A stretch of DNA of 60,127 bases from Deltaproteobacteria bacterium RIFCSPLOWO2_12_FULL_60_19. GTDB lineage: Bacteria > Desulfobacterota > Binatia > UBA9968. Under the pieces are notes generated by a model, which saw only the letters and a list, made by a program, of their open reading frames with translations, was not told the DNA's origin and made no database searches. Positions within the stretch are counted from its first letter, which is position 1. Every line of letters begins with the position of its first letter. Made by a program: the position numbers and the translations under genes. Below are positions 50,429 through 58,963 of the stretch, piece by piece. Location: NCBI GenBank assembly GCA_001798595.1, contig MGSS01000028.1, positions 1 to 60,127 of the forward strand, written 5' to 3'.

Positions 50429-51520
50429 CTATTCTCTAAGCCTGATGATATTGAAGGCGGAAATCGGGCGGAAAAAACCTTTGAGGTTAAGCTCGCCGAG
50501 AGATTCCGCTTCGACAAGCTGCTCAACCTTGCTTAGCGTCTTCTGATTGGTCACGATCTGCCCGCCCTTGGCGTCGTCGCAAAGGCGCGAGGCGAGATTG
50601 GTCACGTTGCCGACCGCGCCGTAGTCCATCCGCCCTTCGAAGCCGATGTTGCCGAGCGTGGCATAACTTGCAGCCAGGCCGATGCCTAAGTCCAGGTCGA
50701 ATCCGCGCTTGAGCCAGCCCGCGCGCAGCTCCTGCGCCTTGGCCCGCATCTCGACGGCCATCCGCACCGCGCGCTCCGTGTGGTCGTCGCAGGCGATCGG
50801 ATCGTTGAAAAAAATCATAATGCCGTCTCCGGCAAAGCGCTCCAGCGTCCCCTCGAACTTGAATACCAGTTTCCCCATCTCCGCGTGATAGCCGCGCAGC
50901 AGCTCCATGACCTCCTCGGGCTCCGCGCTGTCGGAAAAGGCGGTAAAGCCGCGCAGGTCGAGAAAGACCACCGTGATCTCGCGCCGGTGGTTTTTGAAGA
51001 GCGCGCTCTCTTCGCTCTGCAGCAACGTCTCGGCCACCTGCGGAGAGAGATAACGCTTGAGGCGCGAGATGCGCTCGATCTCCGCCACCTGCTTGATGAC
51101 CTTCCCTTCGAGATTGCGATTCCATTCGTCCAGCGCGTCGTGCAGTTGCTTGATCCGCAGCATCGAGCGCACGCGCGCCAACAGCTCGAAGGAATCGAAC
51201 GGTTTCACCACATAGTCGTCCGCCCCCGCGTCGAGCCCCCTTATCTTATCCTCCTGCGAGCCCTTCGCGGTGACAAGAATGACCGGCAGCGATTTGTGCC
51301 TTTCGTCCTGTCGCAGGCGCGTGACCACTTCGATGCCGTTCATCCTGGGCATCATGTAGTCGAGCAGGATCACGTCCGGCAGAAACGATTCGACCTTCTT
51401 GAGCGCCTCCTCGCCATCAACCGCCCGCTCGATGCTGTAACCCTGATCGGCCAGCTCCTGCTCCAGCAAATCCAGGTTAAACGGCTCGTCATCGACGATC
51501 AGAACTTTGTTGGCCATCAT
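50429..51520 (-). CDS. Response regulator with class III adenylate/guanylate cyclase domain
   Basis: This 363-residue protein has a receiver domain (residues 5-120, phospho-acceptor Asp54 in VILLDYMMPRMNG), a helical linker (KQLHDALDEWNRNLEGKVIK) and a class III nucleotidyl cyclase domain (about 185-345). The metal Asp positions are visible in VVFLDLRGFTAFS and FAGDGIMIFFNDP, and GNVTNLASRLCDDAKGGQIV follows. It probably makes cAMP in response to a histidine kinase; a kinase is present at 55.3-57.8 kb, but the link is not shown. It starts 9 bp downstream of the PII-like gene stop. Confidence 0.93.
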   Translation of the reverse strand: MMANKVLIVDDEPFNLDLLEQELADQGYSIERAVDGEEALKKVESFLPDVILLDYMMPRMNGIEVVTRLRQDERHKSLPVILVTAKGSQEDKIRGLDAGADDYVVKPFDSFELLARVRSMLRIKQLHDALDEWNRNLEGKVIKQVAEIERISRLKRYLSPQVAETLLQSEESALFKNHRREITVVFLDLRGFTAFSDSAEPEEVMELLRGYHAEMGKLVFKFEGTLERFAGDGIMIFFNDPIACDDHTERAVRMAVEMRAKAQELRAGWLKRGFDLDLGIGLAASYATLGNIGFEGRMDYGAVGNVTNLASRLCDDAKGGQIVTNQKTLSKVEQLVEAESLGELNLKGFFRPISAFNIIRLRE

Positions 51521-51529
51521 TCCACCTCA

Positions 51530-51850
51530 TCATTTGAGGTCGCGGATGCGCACTAACTTTTCTACATTCTCCACCGTGACGATGCCGTCGCCGGCGTAGC
51601 CGGTCTTGGCCGCGTGCGCGATCGTTTCCATGACCATCTCCACACGATCCTCCTTGCAGATAACCTCGACCTTCGCGGTCTCAGGCAGGTTCGAGGGGTC
51701 GAACGGATGAAGCCCGTGGTAACTCGGCGGCAGCTCGGCGCTCGTGCCGTGGACCACGTAGACCGTAAGCCCCGGCACGCCGGCCTTGTGCAAGGCCTGC
51801 ACCACCTGCGCCGCGCGGCTCACCCTCACATACGCTTTGACGATCTTCAT
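51530..51850 (-). CDS. PII-like nitrogen regulatory protein
   Basis: This 106-residue protein has the GlnB/PII ferredoxin-like fold: MKIVKAYVRVSRAAQVVQAL at the start and the C-terminal GDGIVTVENVEKLVRIRD. The T-loop region (GTSAELPPSYHGLHPFDPSN) lacks the usual YRGAEY uridylylation sequence, so it is not a canonical GlnB or GlnK. It may sense other metabolites or bind another partner, perhaps the cyclase encoded just downstream. Confidence 0.88.
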   Translation of the reverse strand: MKIVKAYVRVSRAAQVVQALHKAGVPGLTVYVVHGTSAELPPSYHGLHPFDPSNLPETAKVEVICKEDRVEMVMETIAHAAKTGYAGDGIVTVENVEKLVRIRDLK

Positions 51851-51869
51851 GTTGCTCCGCCTCTCGCAA

Positions 51870-52026
51870 TTTTGGATTTTAGATACTTCGACTTACCTCA
51901 GTACGGGTTTTGGATTTTCGATTGAAGACCAATAAAGAGTCGCCTTCTAAGTTTTGACATCTGTTTTTCCCTAATCGAAAACCTGTCCTGAGCAATGCCG
52001 AAGGATCGTCAATCGAAAATCTAAAA
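51870..52026. repeat. Mixed word repeats and two dispersed palindromes
   Basis: TTTTGGATTTTAGAT and AATCGAAAATCTAAAATC words surround two copies of the dispersed repeat (51885-51908 and 51982-52008). The region separates the PII-like and nucleotidyltransferase genes and shows no coding sequence. Confidence 0.6.
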
Positions 52027-52569
52027 TCATTTAATCACTTTGTCCGCCCGATGTAGAACGGCCTTCTCCACTGCCTGGCGGAACGCCCGCGGGTCGATCG
52101 CGGGGTAACGATACAGTTGCGGCGAAATAGCTTCAAAAAGCTTCACCAGCTGCGTGCGTTCGATAAGGCCGTGGCGGAACATCGCTTCAACGTCGGCAAC
52201 ATCCAGCGCGTGGCGCCGCTCGATCTTGGCCAGCGCCTGGGCATAAAAATCATAATGGAAGAAACTTAGCTGTCCCTCGTCAGCGATGAACAGGCTTCGC
52301 TCCCGCCATGCCGGCAGCTCGGGAATGAAGTGGGCCGGCGAAGCGAGTTCTACATTGATTTCAAGATACTCTTTCAGTTCGGGGAGCGCGCGCAGAAGAG
52401 GGTCGTCGTCGGGGACGAGAAGGATGTCAACGTCAATCGTTGAAGCGCGCCACCCTACGAGGACGGCCGTAGCTCCGCCGGTGAAGTAAACGGAAACTTG
52501 ACGCGCAGCCCTCTCCGCGAGGGCCTTCATAAAGCGATGAATCCGATCCTGATCGGCTAGGCGACGCAT
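52027..52569 (-). CDS. Nucleotidyltransferase-fold protein with substrate-binding-protein-like tail
   Basis: This 180-residue protein has the minimal nucleotidyltransferase motif FTGGATAVLVGW followed by TIDVDILLVPDDD (GG...DxD), as in AbiEii/DUF6036-like proteins of toxin-antitoxin or phage-defence type. Its last residues (LHRADKVIK) match the C-terminal end of the COG2984 binding proteins in this window ([18 protein letters not shown]), so the 3' end may have been replaced by recombination. The stop of the partner gene overlaps its start by 13 bp. Confidence 0.7.
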   Translation of the reverse strand: MRRLADQDRIHRFMKALAERAARQVSVYFTGGATAVLVGWRASTIDVDILLVPDDDPLLRALPELKEYLEINVELASPAHFIPELPAWRERSLFIADEGQLSFFHYDFYAQALAKIERRHALDVADVEAMFRHGLIERTQLVKLFEAISPQLYRYPAIDPRAFRQAVEKAVLHRADKVIK

Positions 52570-52841
52570 TCGAGGGCTCGCTCGAAGCGCACCAAGCGCC
52601 GGACCAGCGCGTTGTAGCGCGAGTGCGCCGAATCGGGGTCCGTGCAGGCAAGGCGCTCATAGAGCCGATGCTCCGACGGGCTTGAGTTGATTTCGGGCAC
52701 GGCAAGGCCAAGCGTCCGCAGGCGAGGGGCGCCGATCAGAACAAGCAGCGCCGCTTCAGAATCTCGCCCCGCAGCGAGATCCTCAAGACCCTGGCGAATC
52801 AACTCGCCGCCAGGAAGGGCGCTGAAATCGATCGGCTTCAT
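52557..52841 (-). CDS. Small partner protein of the nucleotidyltransferase
   Basis: This 94-residue protein has no name I recognise. It is mostly helical in appearance (LIRQGLEDLAAGRDSEAALL, then YNALVRRLVRFERALECV). The overlap with the nucleotidyltransferase gene and the small size suggest a two-gene toxin-antitoxin-like module, with this as the antitoxin-side or helper protein. The role is inferred from gene order only. Confidence 0.65.
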   Translation of the reverse strand: MKPIDFSALPGGELIRQGLEDLAAGRDSEAALLVLIGAPRLRTLGLAVPEINSSPSEHRLYERLACTDPDSAHSRYNALVRRLVRFERALECVA

Positions 52842-52982
52842 TACCTAGACCTGCTACCACCGCAGAACTGAGCTTGCAACACAATCACCGCCGCCTCCCG
52901 CCGTCCGCGCTTTGTGGTTCGACTTCGCTCACCACCCTGAGCTTATCGAAGGGCACTTTGGGCTTTGCTCCTTGCGTTTTTG
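52842..52982. repeat. Intergenic gap with dispersed repeat pair
   Basis: The 141-bp gap contains GTTCGACTTCGCTCACCACC and CTGAGCTTATCGAAGGGCAC (52918-52954), two half-copies of the dispersed palindrome in opposite orientation. Nothing else is seen. Confidence 0.55.
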
Positions 52983-53960
52983 TCACTTGATCACCTTATT
53001 CGCCCGGTACAGAACGGACTGCGGAATCGTCAGTCCGATTTGCTTAGCTGCTTTCAGATTGATGATGAATTCAAAATTCTTCGGCTGCTCGACGGGCAGA
53101 TCAGCCGGCTTGGCGCCCTTCAGTATCTTGTCCACGTAGGTGGCTGCTCGCCGGTAAAAGTCGGCCTGGTTGGGTCCGTAAGCCATCAGGCCTCCGGCCT
53201 CCGCATGCTCGGGTATGGCGTACACGGCCGGCAGCCGATTTTTTGTCGCAAGATCCGCGACCCGTTCCCGGTTCGCAGTTAACAACGGGCTTGCCGTTAC
53301 GGAGAGAGCGCCGCTACGTGCCTTAGTTGCTTCTTTGAACGCATTCTCTAAGTCGTCGGCGTTACGGACCTCCATCGAATGAAGCTGCAGACTCACTTCT
53401 CGTGCCGCAGTTTGGCTTGCTTTCCACTGCGTAGCCGCCCCGGACTCCCAGAGCACGGCCACGCGGGAGAGCTTGGGAACGGCTTCCTTAAGTAGCTCCA
53501 GCCGCTTTCCACTTAAGTCGTCCCAAAGGGAGGTCAGACCTGTGACATTCCCTCCTGGTCGCGCGAGGCTTGAAACTAGTCCCCCGGCAACAGCATCGCT
53601 ACCCGACGTCATCACTATTGGAATCGTCTTGGTTTCCTGCTTCAGAGCGCGCGTTACGTTGTTACCGCCCCCTGCGATCAAGACATTGACTTTGACACCG
53701 ATCAGCTCGGCGGCAAGCTCGGGGAGCCGGTCGACCTTCCCGTCCGCATATCGGTACTCAATGGCGATGTTCTGTCCCTCAACGTAGCCCAGCTCGCGCA
53801 ACCCTTGGCGGAAAGTATCCGTAATCGTCGCGGTGGAAGAACGAGAGCCAGAAAGCAGGACGCCTATCCGCGAGACTTTGCCCGGCTGCTGCGCCTCCAC
53901 GAACGGAGCAATGGATAGTAGAGCAGTGGTCATTAGACAGACAATACTTTTCCTGTTCAT
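52983..53960 (-). CDS. ABC transporter substrate-binding protein, COG2984 type, paralog 1
   Basis: This 325-residue exported binding protein has a signal peptide (CLMTTALLSIAPFVEA, then QQPGKVSRIGVLLSG). Family blocks are FRQGLRELGYVEGQNIAIEY, PIVMTSGSDAVAGGLVSSLA, RPGGNVTGLTSL and the C-terminal LTIPQSVLYRANKVIK. It is one of three such genes within 7 kb. No permease or ATPase is adjacent, which is common for this family. The ligand is unknown. Confidence 0.9.
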   Translation of the reverse strand: MNRKSIVCLMTTALLSIAPFVEAQQPGKVSRIGVLLSGSRSSTATITDTFRQGLRELGYVEGQNIAIEYRYADGKVDRLPELAAELIGVKVNVLIAGGGNNVTRALKQETKTIPIVMTSGSDAVAGGLVSSLARPGGNVTGLTSLWDDLSGKRLELLKEAVPKLSRVAVLWESGAATQWKASQTAAREVSLQLHSMEVRNADDLENAFKEATKARSGALSVTASPLLTANRERVADLATKNRLPAVYAIPEHAEAGGLMAYGPNQADFYRRAATYVDKILKGAKPADLPVEQPKNFEFIINLKAAKQIGLTIPQSVLYRANKVIK

Positions 53961-54053
53961 GGTTTCCCTTGGTTGCTGTTTTCTGTTGCCGATTGCTTCT
54001 CGCCTAACCCCTCACCCGTCACGCCTCACGTTATTTGACGACTCTGTCCGCCC
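53961..54053. other. Gap with CACGCCT words and an orphan binding-protein tail
   Basis: Words of the CCCCTCACCCGTCACGCCTCACG type fill 54002-54030. Next to them, 54031-54053 on the minus strand reads ADRVVK then a stop, the end of a COG2984 binding protein without the rest of the gene. It looks like a deletion remnant or recombination scar. Confidence 0.5.
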
Positions 54054-54083
54054 TTGACACAGGTAGCTACCGGGAGCTACATT
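54054..54083 (+). promoter_or_regulatory. Promoter and operator of the phd-vapC operon
   Basis: TTGACA (54054-54059) and TACATT (54078-54083) are spaced by 18 bases. The predicted transcript start coincides with the ATG at 54090, so the message would be leaderless. Between the boxes lies the perfect palindrome GGTAGCTACC (54062-54071) with a further GAGCTAC half-site, a likely operator for autoregulation by the antitoxin. Confidence 0.55.
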
Positions 54084-54089
54084 GCCTCC

Positions 54090-54380
54090 ATGAGATCCGT
54101 CGGCTTAAAAGTTCTGAAGAACAAACTGAGCGAGTATGTCCGTCTTGCCGCGCACGGAGAAACGGTTTTGGTGACCGACCGGGACCGCGTCGTTGCCGAG
54201 ATCGTCCCTCCGGAAAAGAACCGCACTCCCGTTTTAGCGGACGCTTTACTAGCCGAGGCCGTGCGCCAAGGCTGGATAACGCCGCCCGCTCTCCCTCCGT
54301 CGGGGCCTCCGCCACGCAAACCCGTCATGTCCTTCCGCGAGTTACGGCGTGAACTGGAGCGCGACCGGAGCGACCGGTGA
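54090..54380 (+). CDS. Phd/YefM-type antitoxin
   Basis: This 96-residue protein has the Phd/YefM N-terminal fold (VGLKVLKNKLSEYVRLAAHG, then ETVLVTDRDRVVAEIVPP) for DNA binding, and a Pro-rich, basic C-terminal tail that would wrap the toxin. It overlaps the PIN-domain toxin by GTGA. The Met at 54090 fits the family; the longer upstream frame would start inside the promoter. Confidence 0.88.
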   Translation: MRSVGLKVLKNKLSEYVRLAAHGETVLVTDRDRVVAEIVPPEKNRTPVLADALLAEAVRQGWITPPALPPSGPPPRKPVMSFRELRRELERDRSDR

Positions 54381-54763
54381 TCTATCTCGATACTTCGGTT
54401 GCCCTCGCTCAGCTGCTTGCCGAAGACCGGGCGCCACCCGACCGGCTTTGGCAGGAGAATTTGATTTCCAGCCGCCTCCTTGAGTATGAAATCTGGACCC
54501 GGATTCACGCGCGTAAACTGACCGCATCGCATGCGGATGAGGTTCGTTCCCTGTTGAGCCGCGTTGCGCTCATCGAGCTTTCCCCCTCGGTCCTCGCGCG
54601 GGCGCTGGAGCCTTTCCCAAAGCCAGTGCGGACGCTCGATGCTCTCCATTTGGCCTCTATGGAATTCCTGCGAAAGCAAGGACAAGCGGTAACGCTCGCC
54701 AGCTATGATGACGCGCTGAGGAATGGCGCCCGCGCCCTCCGGTTTCCGCTCTACAAGCTCTAA
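54377..54763 (+). CDS. vapC: PIN-domain toxin (VapC-type ribonuclease)
   Basis: This 128-residue PIN-domain protein has the acidic metal-binding residues of VapC toxins: Asp in MIYLDTSVALA, Glu in SRLLEYEIWTR, and Asp in RTLDALHLASM and LASYDDAL. It would cleave RNA when released from the antitoxin encoded just upstream. It starts with GTG overlapping the antitoxin stop. Whether the module stabilises this region or is a recent acquisition cannot be told. Confidence 0.9.
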   Translation: MIYLDTSVALAQLLAEDRAPPDRLWQENLISSRLLEYEIWTRIHARKLTASHADEVRSLLSRVALIELSPSVLARALEPFPKPVRTLDALHLASMEFLRKQGQAVTLASYDDALRNGARALRFPLYKL

Positions 54764-54877
54764 CCATTTTAGATTAAAAACCATTAAGAGATCCGTTCTT
54801 CGACTCGCGGTTTTGTTCTTTCCAATCTAAAATCGAAAATCGGCGATCGTTCGACTCAGCTCACGACAGGTCGAAAA
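54764..54877. repeat. AATCTAAAATCG word repeat and dispersed palindrome
   Basis: CCAATCTAAAATCGAAAATC words and one copy of the dispersed palindrome (GTTCGACTCAGCTCACGACAGG, 54849-54870) lie between the vapC gene and the response regulator. No gene is seen. Confidence 0.55.
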
Positions 54878-55243
54878 TTACGCCAGGAGCTTTTTGATTT
54901 TCCTCATTAACTCGTTCTCGTCGATCGGCTTCGGCAGGTAGTCGTCGCAGCCGGCCTCGCGGGCGGTGATTTCGTCGCCGACCATGGCGTGCGACGTGAC
55001 GGCGATGATCGGGATGTGCTTGAGCGCGCCGTTCGCCTTGATCGTGCGGGTCGCGTCCCAGCCGTCCATCACGGGCATGCCGAGGTCCATGAGGATGAGG
55101 TCGGGCCTCTCCCTCTCGGCCGCTTTCACTCCCTGCTCTCCGTCCACGGCCTGCGCCAGGTCGTAGTCGTCTTCCAGAAGCTGCACGAGCAAATCCCGGT
55201 TCCACTCTGTGTCATCTACAATCAAAATCTTCTTCTTTGCCAT
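54878..55243 (-). CDS. Single-domain response regulator
   Basis: This 121-residue receiver-only protein has the acidic pocket in LIVDDTEWNRDLL, the phospho-acceptor Asp53 in LILMDLGMPVMDG, the Thr in IAVTSHAM and the Lys in DDYLPKPIDENELM. There is no output domain, so it may relay phosphate as DivK or CheY do, or act by protein contact. It follows the histidine kinase gene by 51 bp and is probably its partner. Confidence 0.93.
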   Translation of the reverse strand: MAKKKILIVDDTEWNRDLLVQLLEDDYDLAQAVDGEQGVKAAERERPDLILMDLGMPVMDGWDATRTIKANGALKHIPIIAVTSHAMVGDEITAREAGCDDYLPKPIDENELMRKIKKLLA

Positions 55244-55294
55244 TTCGTTTCCTTTCGTTTCACCCCTTACCCCTCACGCCTTACGCTTAACGCC

Positions 55295-57784
55295 TTACGG
55301 TTGCTTGTAAGTCATGGGCAAGGTGATGGTAAATTTCGATCCCTTCCCCGCTTCGCTTTCCGCCGCGATCTCGCCGCCCATGAGATTGATGAATTTCTTG
55401 ACGATCGCCAGACCCAGGCCCGTGCCGCCGTATCTCCGCGTGCTCGACATGTCCGCCTGCCGGAACTCATCGAAGATGTAATCGAGCGCCTCTTTTTTCA
55501 TGCCGATGCCGGTGTCGGAGACGGTGAGCTTCAAGGTCCCATCCTCGTGCCATGCCGAAACTTTTATCTCGCCCTTCTCGGTGAATTTCACGGCATTGCT
55601 GAGAAGGTTAAGAACGACCTGCTTCAGCTTGTCCCGGTCGGTCTTCAACGGAGGCATGTCCGGGGCGAGTTCGCTGACCAAACGGACTCGACCGTCCTTC
55701 AGCATCGGCTCCACCGTGGATGTCGCCATGCGCACTATGTCGTCCAATTTGAAAGTCTCGGCATATACTTCCATCCGACCCGACTCGACCTTGGCCAGGT
55801 CGAGCAGCCCGTTAATAAGGTTGAGCAGATGCTCCGAGCTGATAAGGACTTTCTGAAGATTCTCTTTTTGCAGGTCCGCGATTTGTCCTTCGGTTTTGCG
55901 CAGGACCAGGCGGCTAAAGCCAATGATCGAGTTCAGCGGCGTCCGCAGCTCGTGGCTCACGTTGGCGAGGAATTGCGACTTGTGCCGGTTGGCGGCTTCG
56001 AGCTGCTGATTCTTCTCCTGAATTTCCTGGAATAGCCGGACGTTCTCAATGGCGATCACGGCCTGGTCGGCGAAGGTTTTCAGCAGGGCGATTTGTTTAT
56101 CTGTGAAGGGACGAACCTCCGTGCGGCGGATATGAATCGCGCCGATGGCAACCCCCTCGCGTAGTAGGGGTGCGGCAAGCGTGGTACGAATACCCCTGGG
56201 CGCGGCTCGAGCAGCGGACTCCGGAAAGTCACTTTCCGCTGCGGTGATATCGCGGATATGGATCGTCTCTCGATCGAGCACCGCGCGGCCGGGGACCCAG
56301 CCGCGACTCAGAGACGGCGCTTCCCCGATCGGTCCTGTGGAAAGCGTCCCGTAATGCGCCACTCGCCGAAGGTTGCTACCCTCCACACGCCAAATAAGCG
56401 CGTCGGTCGCATCGCACAGCCGCGCGGCACTCTCTGCCACCGCATCCAGCACCGGCTGGACGTCAGTCGGCGAGCCGGCGATTACTCCCAAGATTTTGCT
56501 GGTGGCCGTCTGCTGCTCCAAGGATTCCGTCAGTTCTCGCGTTCGCTCCTCGACCTTCTGCTCCAAGCCCGCGTAAGACTCCTGGAGCTGCGCGGTCATC
56601 TTGTTGAATTCATCAGCGAGCAATTCGATCTCATCGCCGGTCTTAAGCTCCAGGCGGTAACCAAGATTGCCGGCGGCGATCCGCTCCACGCCCTCCCCCA
56701 GCAGTTGCAGCGGGCGAACGACGCGGCGGGCGACGAAGATGCTCGCCATCAGCGCCATGCCCAGGCCGATGAGCAGCACCGCGGAGGTGCGCAGCGCCGA
56801 GGCGTACATCGACTCGTAGGCCTCCTCCAGCGGTCGCTCGATGACGACCGCCCAGTCGAGGCTCGGCATAAACGCGAACGAGGTTAAAACACTCTTGCCG
56901 TGGACGTTCTCGGCCACCAAAGGCTTGGGCTTGTCGTCTCGCTGCTTCGGCTGAAACGCCTCTTTGACCTGGGTCAGCTGGGCGAGATTGCGCCGTTGGA
57001 GAACGAGGCTGATATCGGGATGGGAGATGAGATCGCCGGAGCGCGTGACCGTATAGGCATAGCCTGCTTTTCCGACCTTTATCGCGGAGACCACGTCACC
57101 GATATATTTGAGGTTCACCTCGGCCTGGAGGACCCCGATCACGTCGCCGGCAAATCGCTCGATGGAGACGGCGATGGTCATGTAAGGCTCCGAGCCGCGG
57201 ACAAAATAGACGGGGCTAAAATAGGATTTCCCTCGACCGGCGCGGTCGATCGCTTCCGAGATGGAGAGCCGGCCTTGCGCTTCCGGAACGACCGTGCGCA
57301 GGCGCGAGACCTGGACGCGCACGGTGCCCTCGGCATCGAGCGCCACGACTTCGGTGACGGCGGGCACGATCAGAAGGAGCTTCTCCAGCTCGAACTTGTA
57401 TTCTTGAACGAGACCTTTGGGACCGATGTCGCGGCTCCTCGTAGCGCCCTTCATCGTCCGCTCGATCTCCTGGACGAATTGCTCGATCTTAACGGCCGCC
57501 CCTTTGGCGACCTCCGTCTGAAATTGAGCAAGATGGTCGCGGCTTTCCAAATAGCCGAAATAGATCTCCAGCAGGCCGCCGGTGATCAACCCGCCGGAGA
57601 TCAGCACGACGGAAATGAAAAAGTAGTGGCGCACCAGCCGCCCGCGCCGCTGCCGACGGAACATCCCCAAGAGACGCCGCCCACTGAAATTCCGGACTCC
57701 CGTCGCGAGCCTGCGAATCAGCTCAGGCAAACGCCAAAGTCCAGCGAGCTTAGATTTTAGAGTTTCGATCGCTTTAGAAATCAT
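55295..57784 (-). CDS. Sensor histidine kinase (dCACHE-HAMP-GAF-HisKA-HATPase)
   Basis: This 829-residue membrane kinase has two membrane helices (HYFFISVVLISGGLITGGLL near residue 55 and SAVLLIGLGMALMASIFVAR near 335) bounding a periplasmic double-CACHE sensor. A HAMP linker, a coiled coil and a GAF domain (about 430-590) come next. The kinase core has the phospho-His motif NVSHELRTPLNSIIGFSR, the N box LKQVVLNLLSNAVKFTE and the ATP lid DTGIGMKKEALDYIFDEF. The GAF motif GVAIGAIHIRRTEVRPFTD is typical. The ligand is unknown; the receiver protein is encoded just downstream. Confidence 0.95.
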   Translation of the reverse strand: MISKAIETLKSKLAGLWRLPELIRRLATGVRNFSGRRLLGMFRRQRRGRLVRHYFFISVVLISGGLITGGLLEIYFGYLESRDHLAQFQTEVAKGAAVKIEQFVQEIERTMKGATRSRDIGPKGLVQEYKFELEKLLLIVPAVTEVVALDAEGTVRVQVSRLRTVVPEAQGRLSISEAIDRAGRGKSYFSPVYFVRGSEPYMTIAVSIERFAGDVIGVLQAEVNLKYIGDVVSAIKVGKAGYAYTVTRSGDLISHPDISLVLQRRNLAQLTQVKEAFQPKQRDDKPKPLVAENVHGKSVLTSFAFMPSLDWAVVIERPLEEAYESMYASALRTSAVLLIGLGMALMASIFVARRVVRPLQLLGEGVERIAAGNLGYRLELKTGDEIELLADEFNKMTAQLQESYAGLEQKVEERTRELTESLEQQTATSKILGVIAGSPTDVQPVLDAVAESAARLCDATDALIWRVEGSNLRRVAHYGTLSTGPIGEAPSLSRGWVPGRAVLDRETIHIRDITAAESDFPESAARAAPRGIRTTLAAPLLREGVAIGAIHIRRTEVRPFTDKQIALLKTFADQAVIAIENVRLFQEIQEKNQQLEAANRHKSQFLANVSHELRTPLNSIIGFSRLVLRKTEGQIADLQKENLQKVLISSEHLLNLINGLLDLAKVESGRMEVYAETFKLDDIVRMATSTVEPMLKDGRVRLVSELAPDMPPLKTDRDKLKQVVLNLLSNAVKFTEKGEIKVSAWHEDGTLKLTVSDTGIGMKKEALDYIFDEFRQADMSSTRRYGGTGLGLAIVKKFINLMGGEIAAESEAGKGSKFTITLPMTYKQP

Positions 57785-57844
57785 CAGCAGCTTCTCTCTT
57801 CCTGTTCCCTCCGGTCTCGCGCCTCACGCCTTACCCCTAACGCC

Positions 57845-58909
57845 TCACCGAATCACCTTATTCGCTCTCGCCAGCACGTTCGACGGAATCGTGAGACCAA
57901 GCTGCTTAGCGGTCTGGAGGTTGATCGCTAATTCTACATGATCGATCGTCTCGATTCTCAGGTCGCGCGGGTGGGCGCCGCCGAGAACCCGCTGGACGTA
58001 CTTTGCCGACAGGCGGCCAACTTCGTAATAGTTATTGCCGTAGCTGGCGAGCGCCCCCTTGGCAACGAGACTCTGCTCTTGAAACATAGTCGCCAATTTT
58101 TTGGCCTTCGCCGCGTCGATGATCAGTTGAGCCTGGCCGACCACCATCGTGTCCGGCGTAAAGAAATAAGCGTCCGCCTCTCCGGCTTTGAGCGCCTGCA
58201 ATGCTTGTTTGACTTCGTCGGAGGAAGTAACGTGCCGTTCGACGAGCTTCAGACCCAAGCGCTTGGCTTCCTCCCGCGCCAACCCGGCTCCCTCCGCTGC
58301 AACACGGTCGGCAGGGTTATAGAACGTGATCACGCGGCCGAGCTTCGGCAGAATCTCTTTCAGAATTTCGAGACGTTTCGCCGTAAGATCTCTCACCAGG
58401 AAATGGACTCCCGTGAGTCTTCCCCCCGGTTTCGCAAAGCTGTCCACCAAGCCGCCGGTGACCGGATCGCTGCCGATGCAGAAAACGATCGGGACATTCT
58501 GAGTCGCCGCTTTCGCCGCTGTGATGACAGGAGTGGAGAGCGCATAGAGCAGGTTCACTTTCTCACGCTCAAAACTCCTCGCCGCCTCCTCCGCAATCTT
58601 TGTATCACCTTTCGTGTCCCGGATCGTCAGACTAAATTGTTTCCCCTCTTCCAGCCCCAACTCTTTAAGTCCGGCTTTGAGCCCTTCAATGGACTCGTAC
58701 AACGGCCCCCCGGGGAGAATAACGCCGATGCGGTGGACTTTAGGCTGCTGCGCCTCGGCCCAAGCCCCACACATTGCGAATATAACACCGATGGCGACAA
58801 TCCTGCCCGATTTTAGATTTTGGATCCTTCGACTTAGCTCAGGACAGGTTTTAGATTTTAGATTGCCGGAGCAGGAACGCGAGAATCGAATCCGAAATAT
58901 CTTGTTCAT
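57845..58909 (-). CDS. ABC transporter substrate-binding protein, COG2984 type, paralog 2
   Basis: This 354-residue relative of the binding protein at 52983 has the blocks KVHRIGVILPGGPLYESIEG, VPIVFCIGSDPVTGGLVDSFA and the tail LTIPSNVLARANKVIR. The N-terminal leader is unusual: before the hydrophobic signal (IVAIGVIFAMCGAWAEAQQ) it has about 35 residues including NLKSKTCPELSRRIQNLKSG, which is the translation of AAAATCTAAAA words and a dispersed palindrome. The leader opening MNKIFRIRF resembles that of the gene just upstream. A shorter start inside is possible. Confidence 0.88.
   Translation of the reverse strand: MNKIFRIRFSRSCSGNLKSKTCPELSRRIQNLKSGRIVAIGVIFAMCGAWAEAQQPKVHRIGVILPGGPLYESIEGLKAGLKELGLEEGKQFSLTIRDTKGDTKIAEEAARSFEREKVNLLYALSTPVITAAKAATQNVPIVFCIGSDPVTGGLVDSFAKPGGRLTGVHFLVRDLTAKRLEILKEILPKLGRVITFYNPADRVAAEGAGLAREEAKRLGLKLVERHVTSSDEVKQALQALKAGEADAYFFTPDTMVVGQAQLIIDAAKAKKLATMFQEQSLVAKGALASYGNNYYEVGRLSAKYVQRVLGGAHPRDLRIETIDHVELAINLQTAKQLGLTIPSNVLARANKVIR
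58803..58862 (-). repeat. Word repeat and dispersed palindrome inside binding-protein leader
   Basis: TTTTAGATTTTGGATCC, the dispersed palindrome (CCTTCGACTTAGCTCAGGACAGG, 58827-58849) and TTTTAGATTTTAGATT together encode NLKSKTCPELSRRIQNLKSG in the leader of paralog 2. Confidence 0.65.
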
Positions 58910-58963
58910 GTGTTTGACTCCCTTAATCGAAAAACAAAAATCAAAAATTGATTCGCCTTCCCT

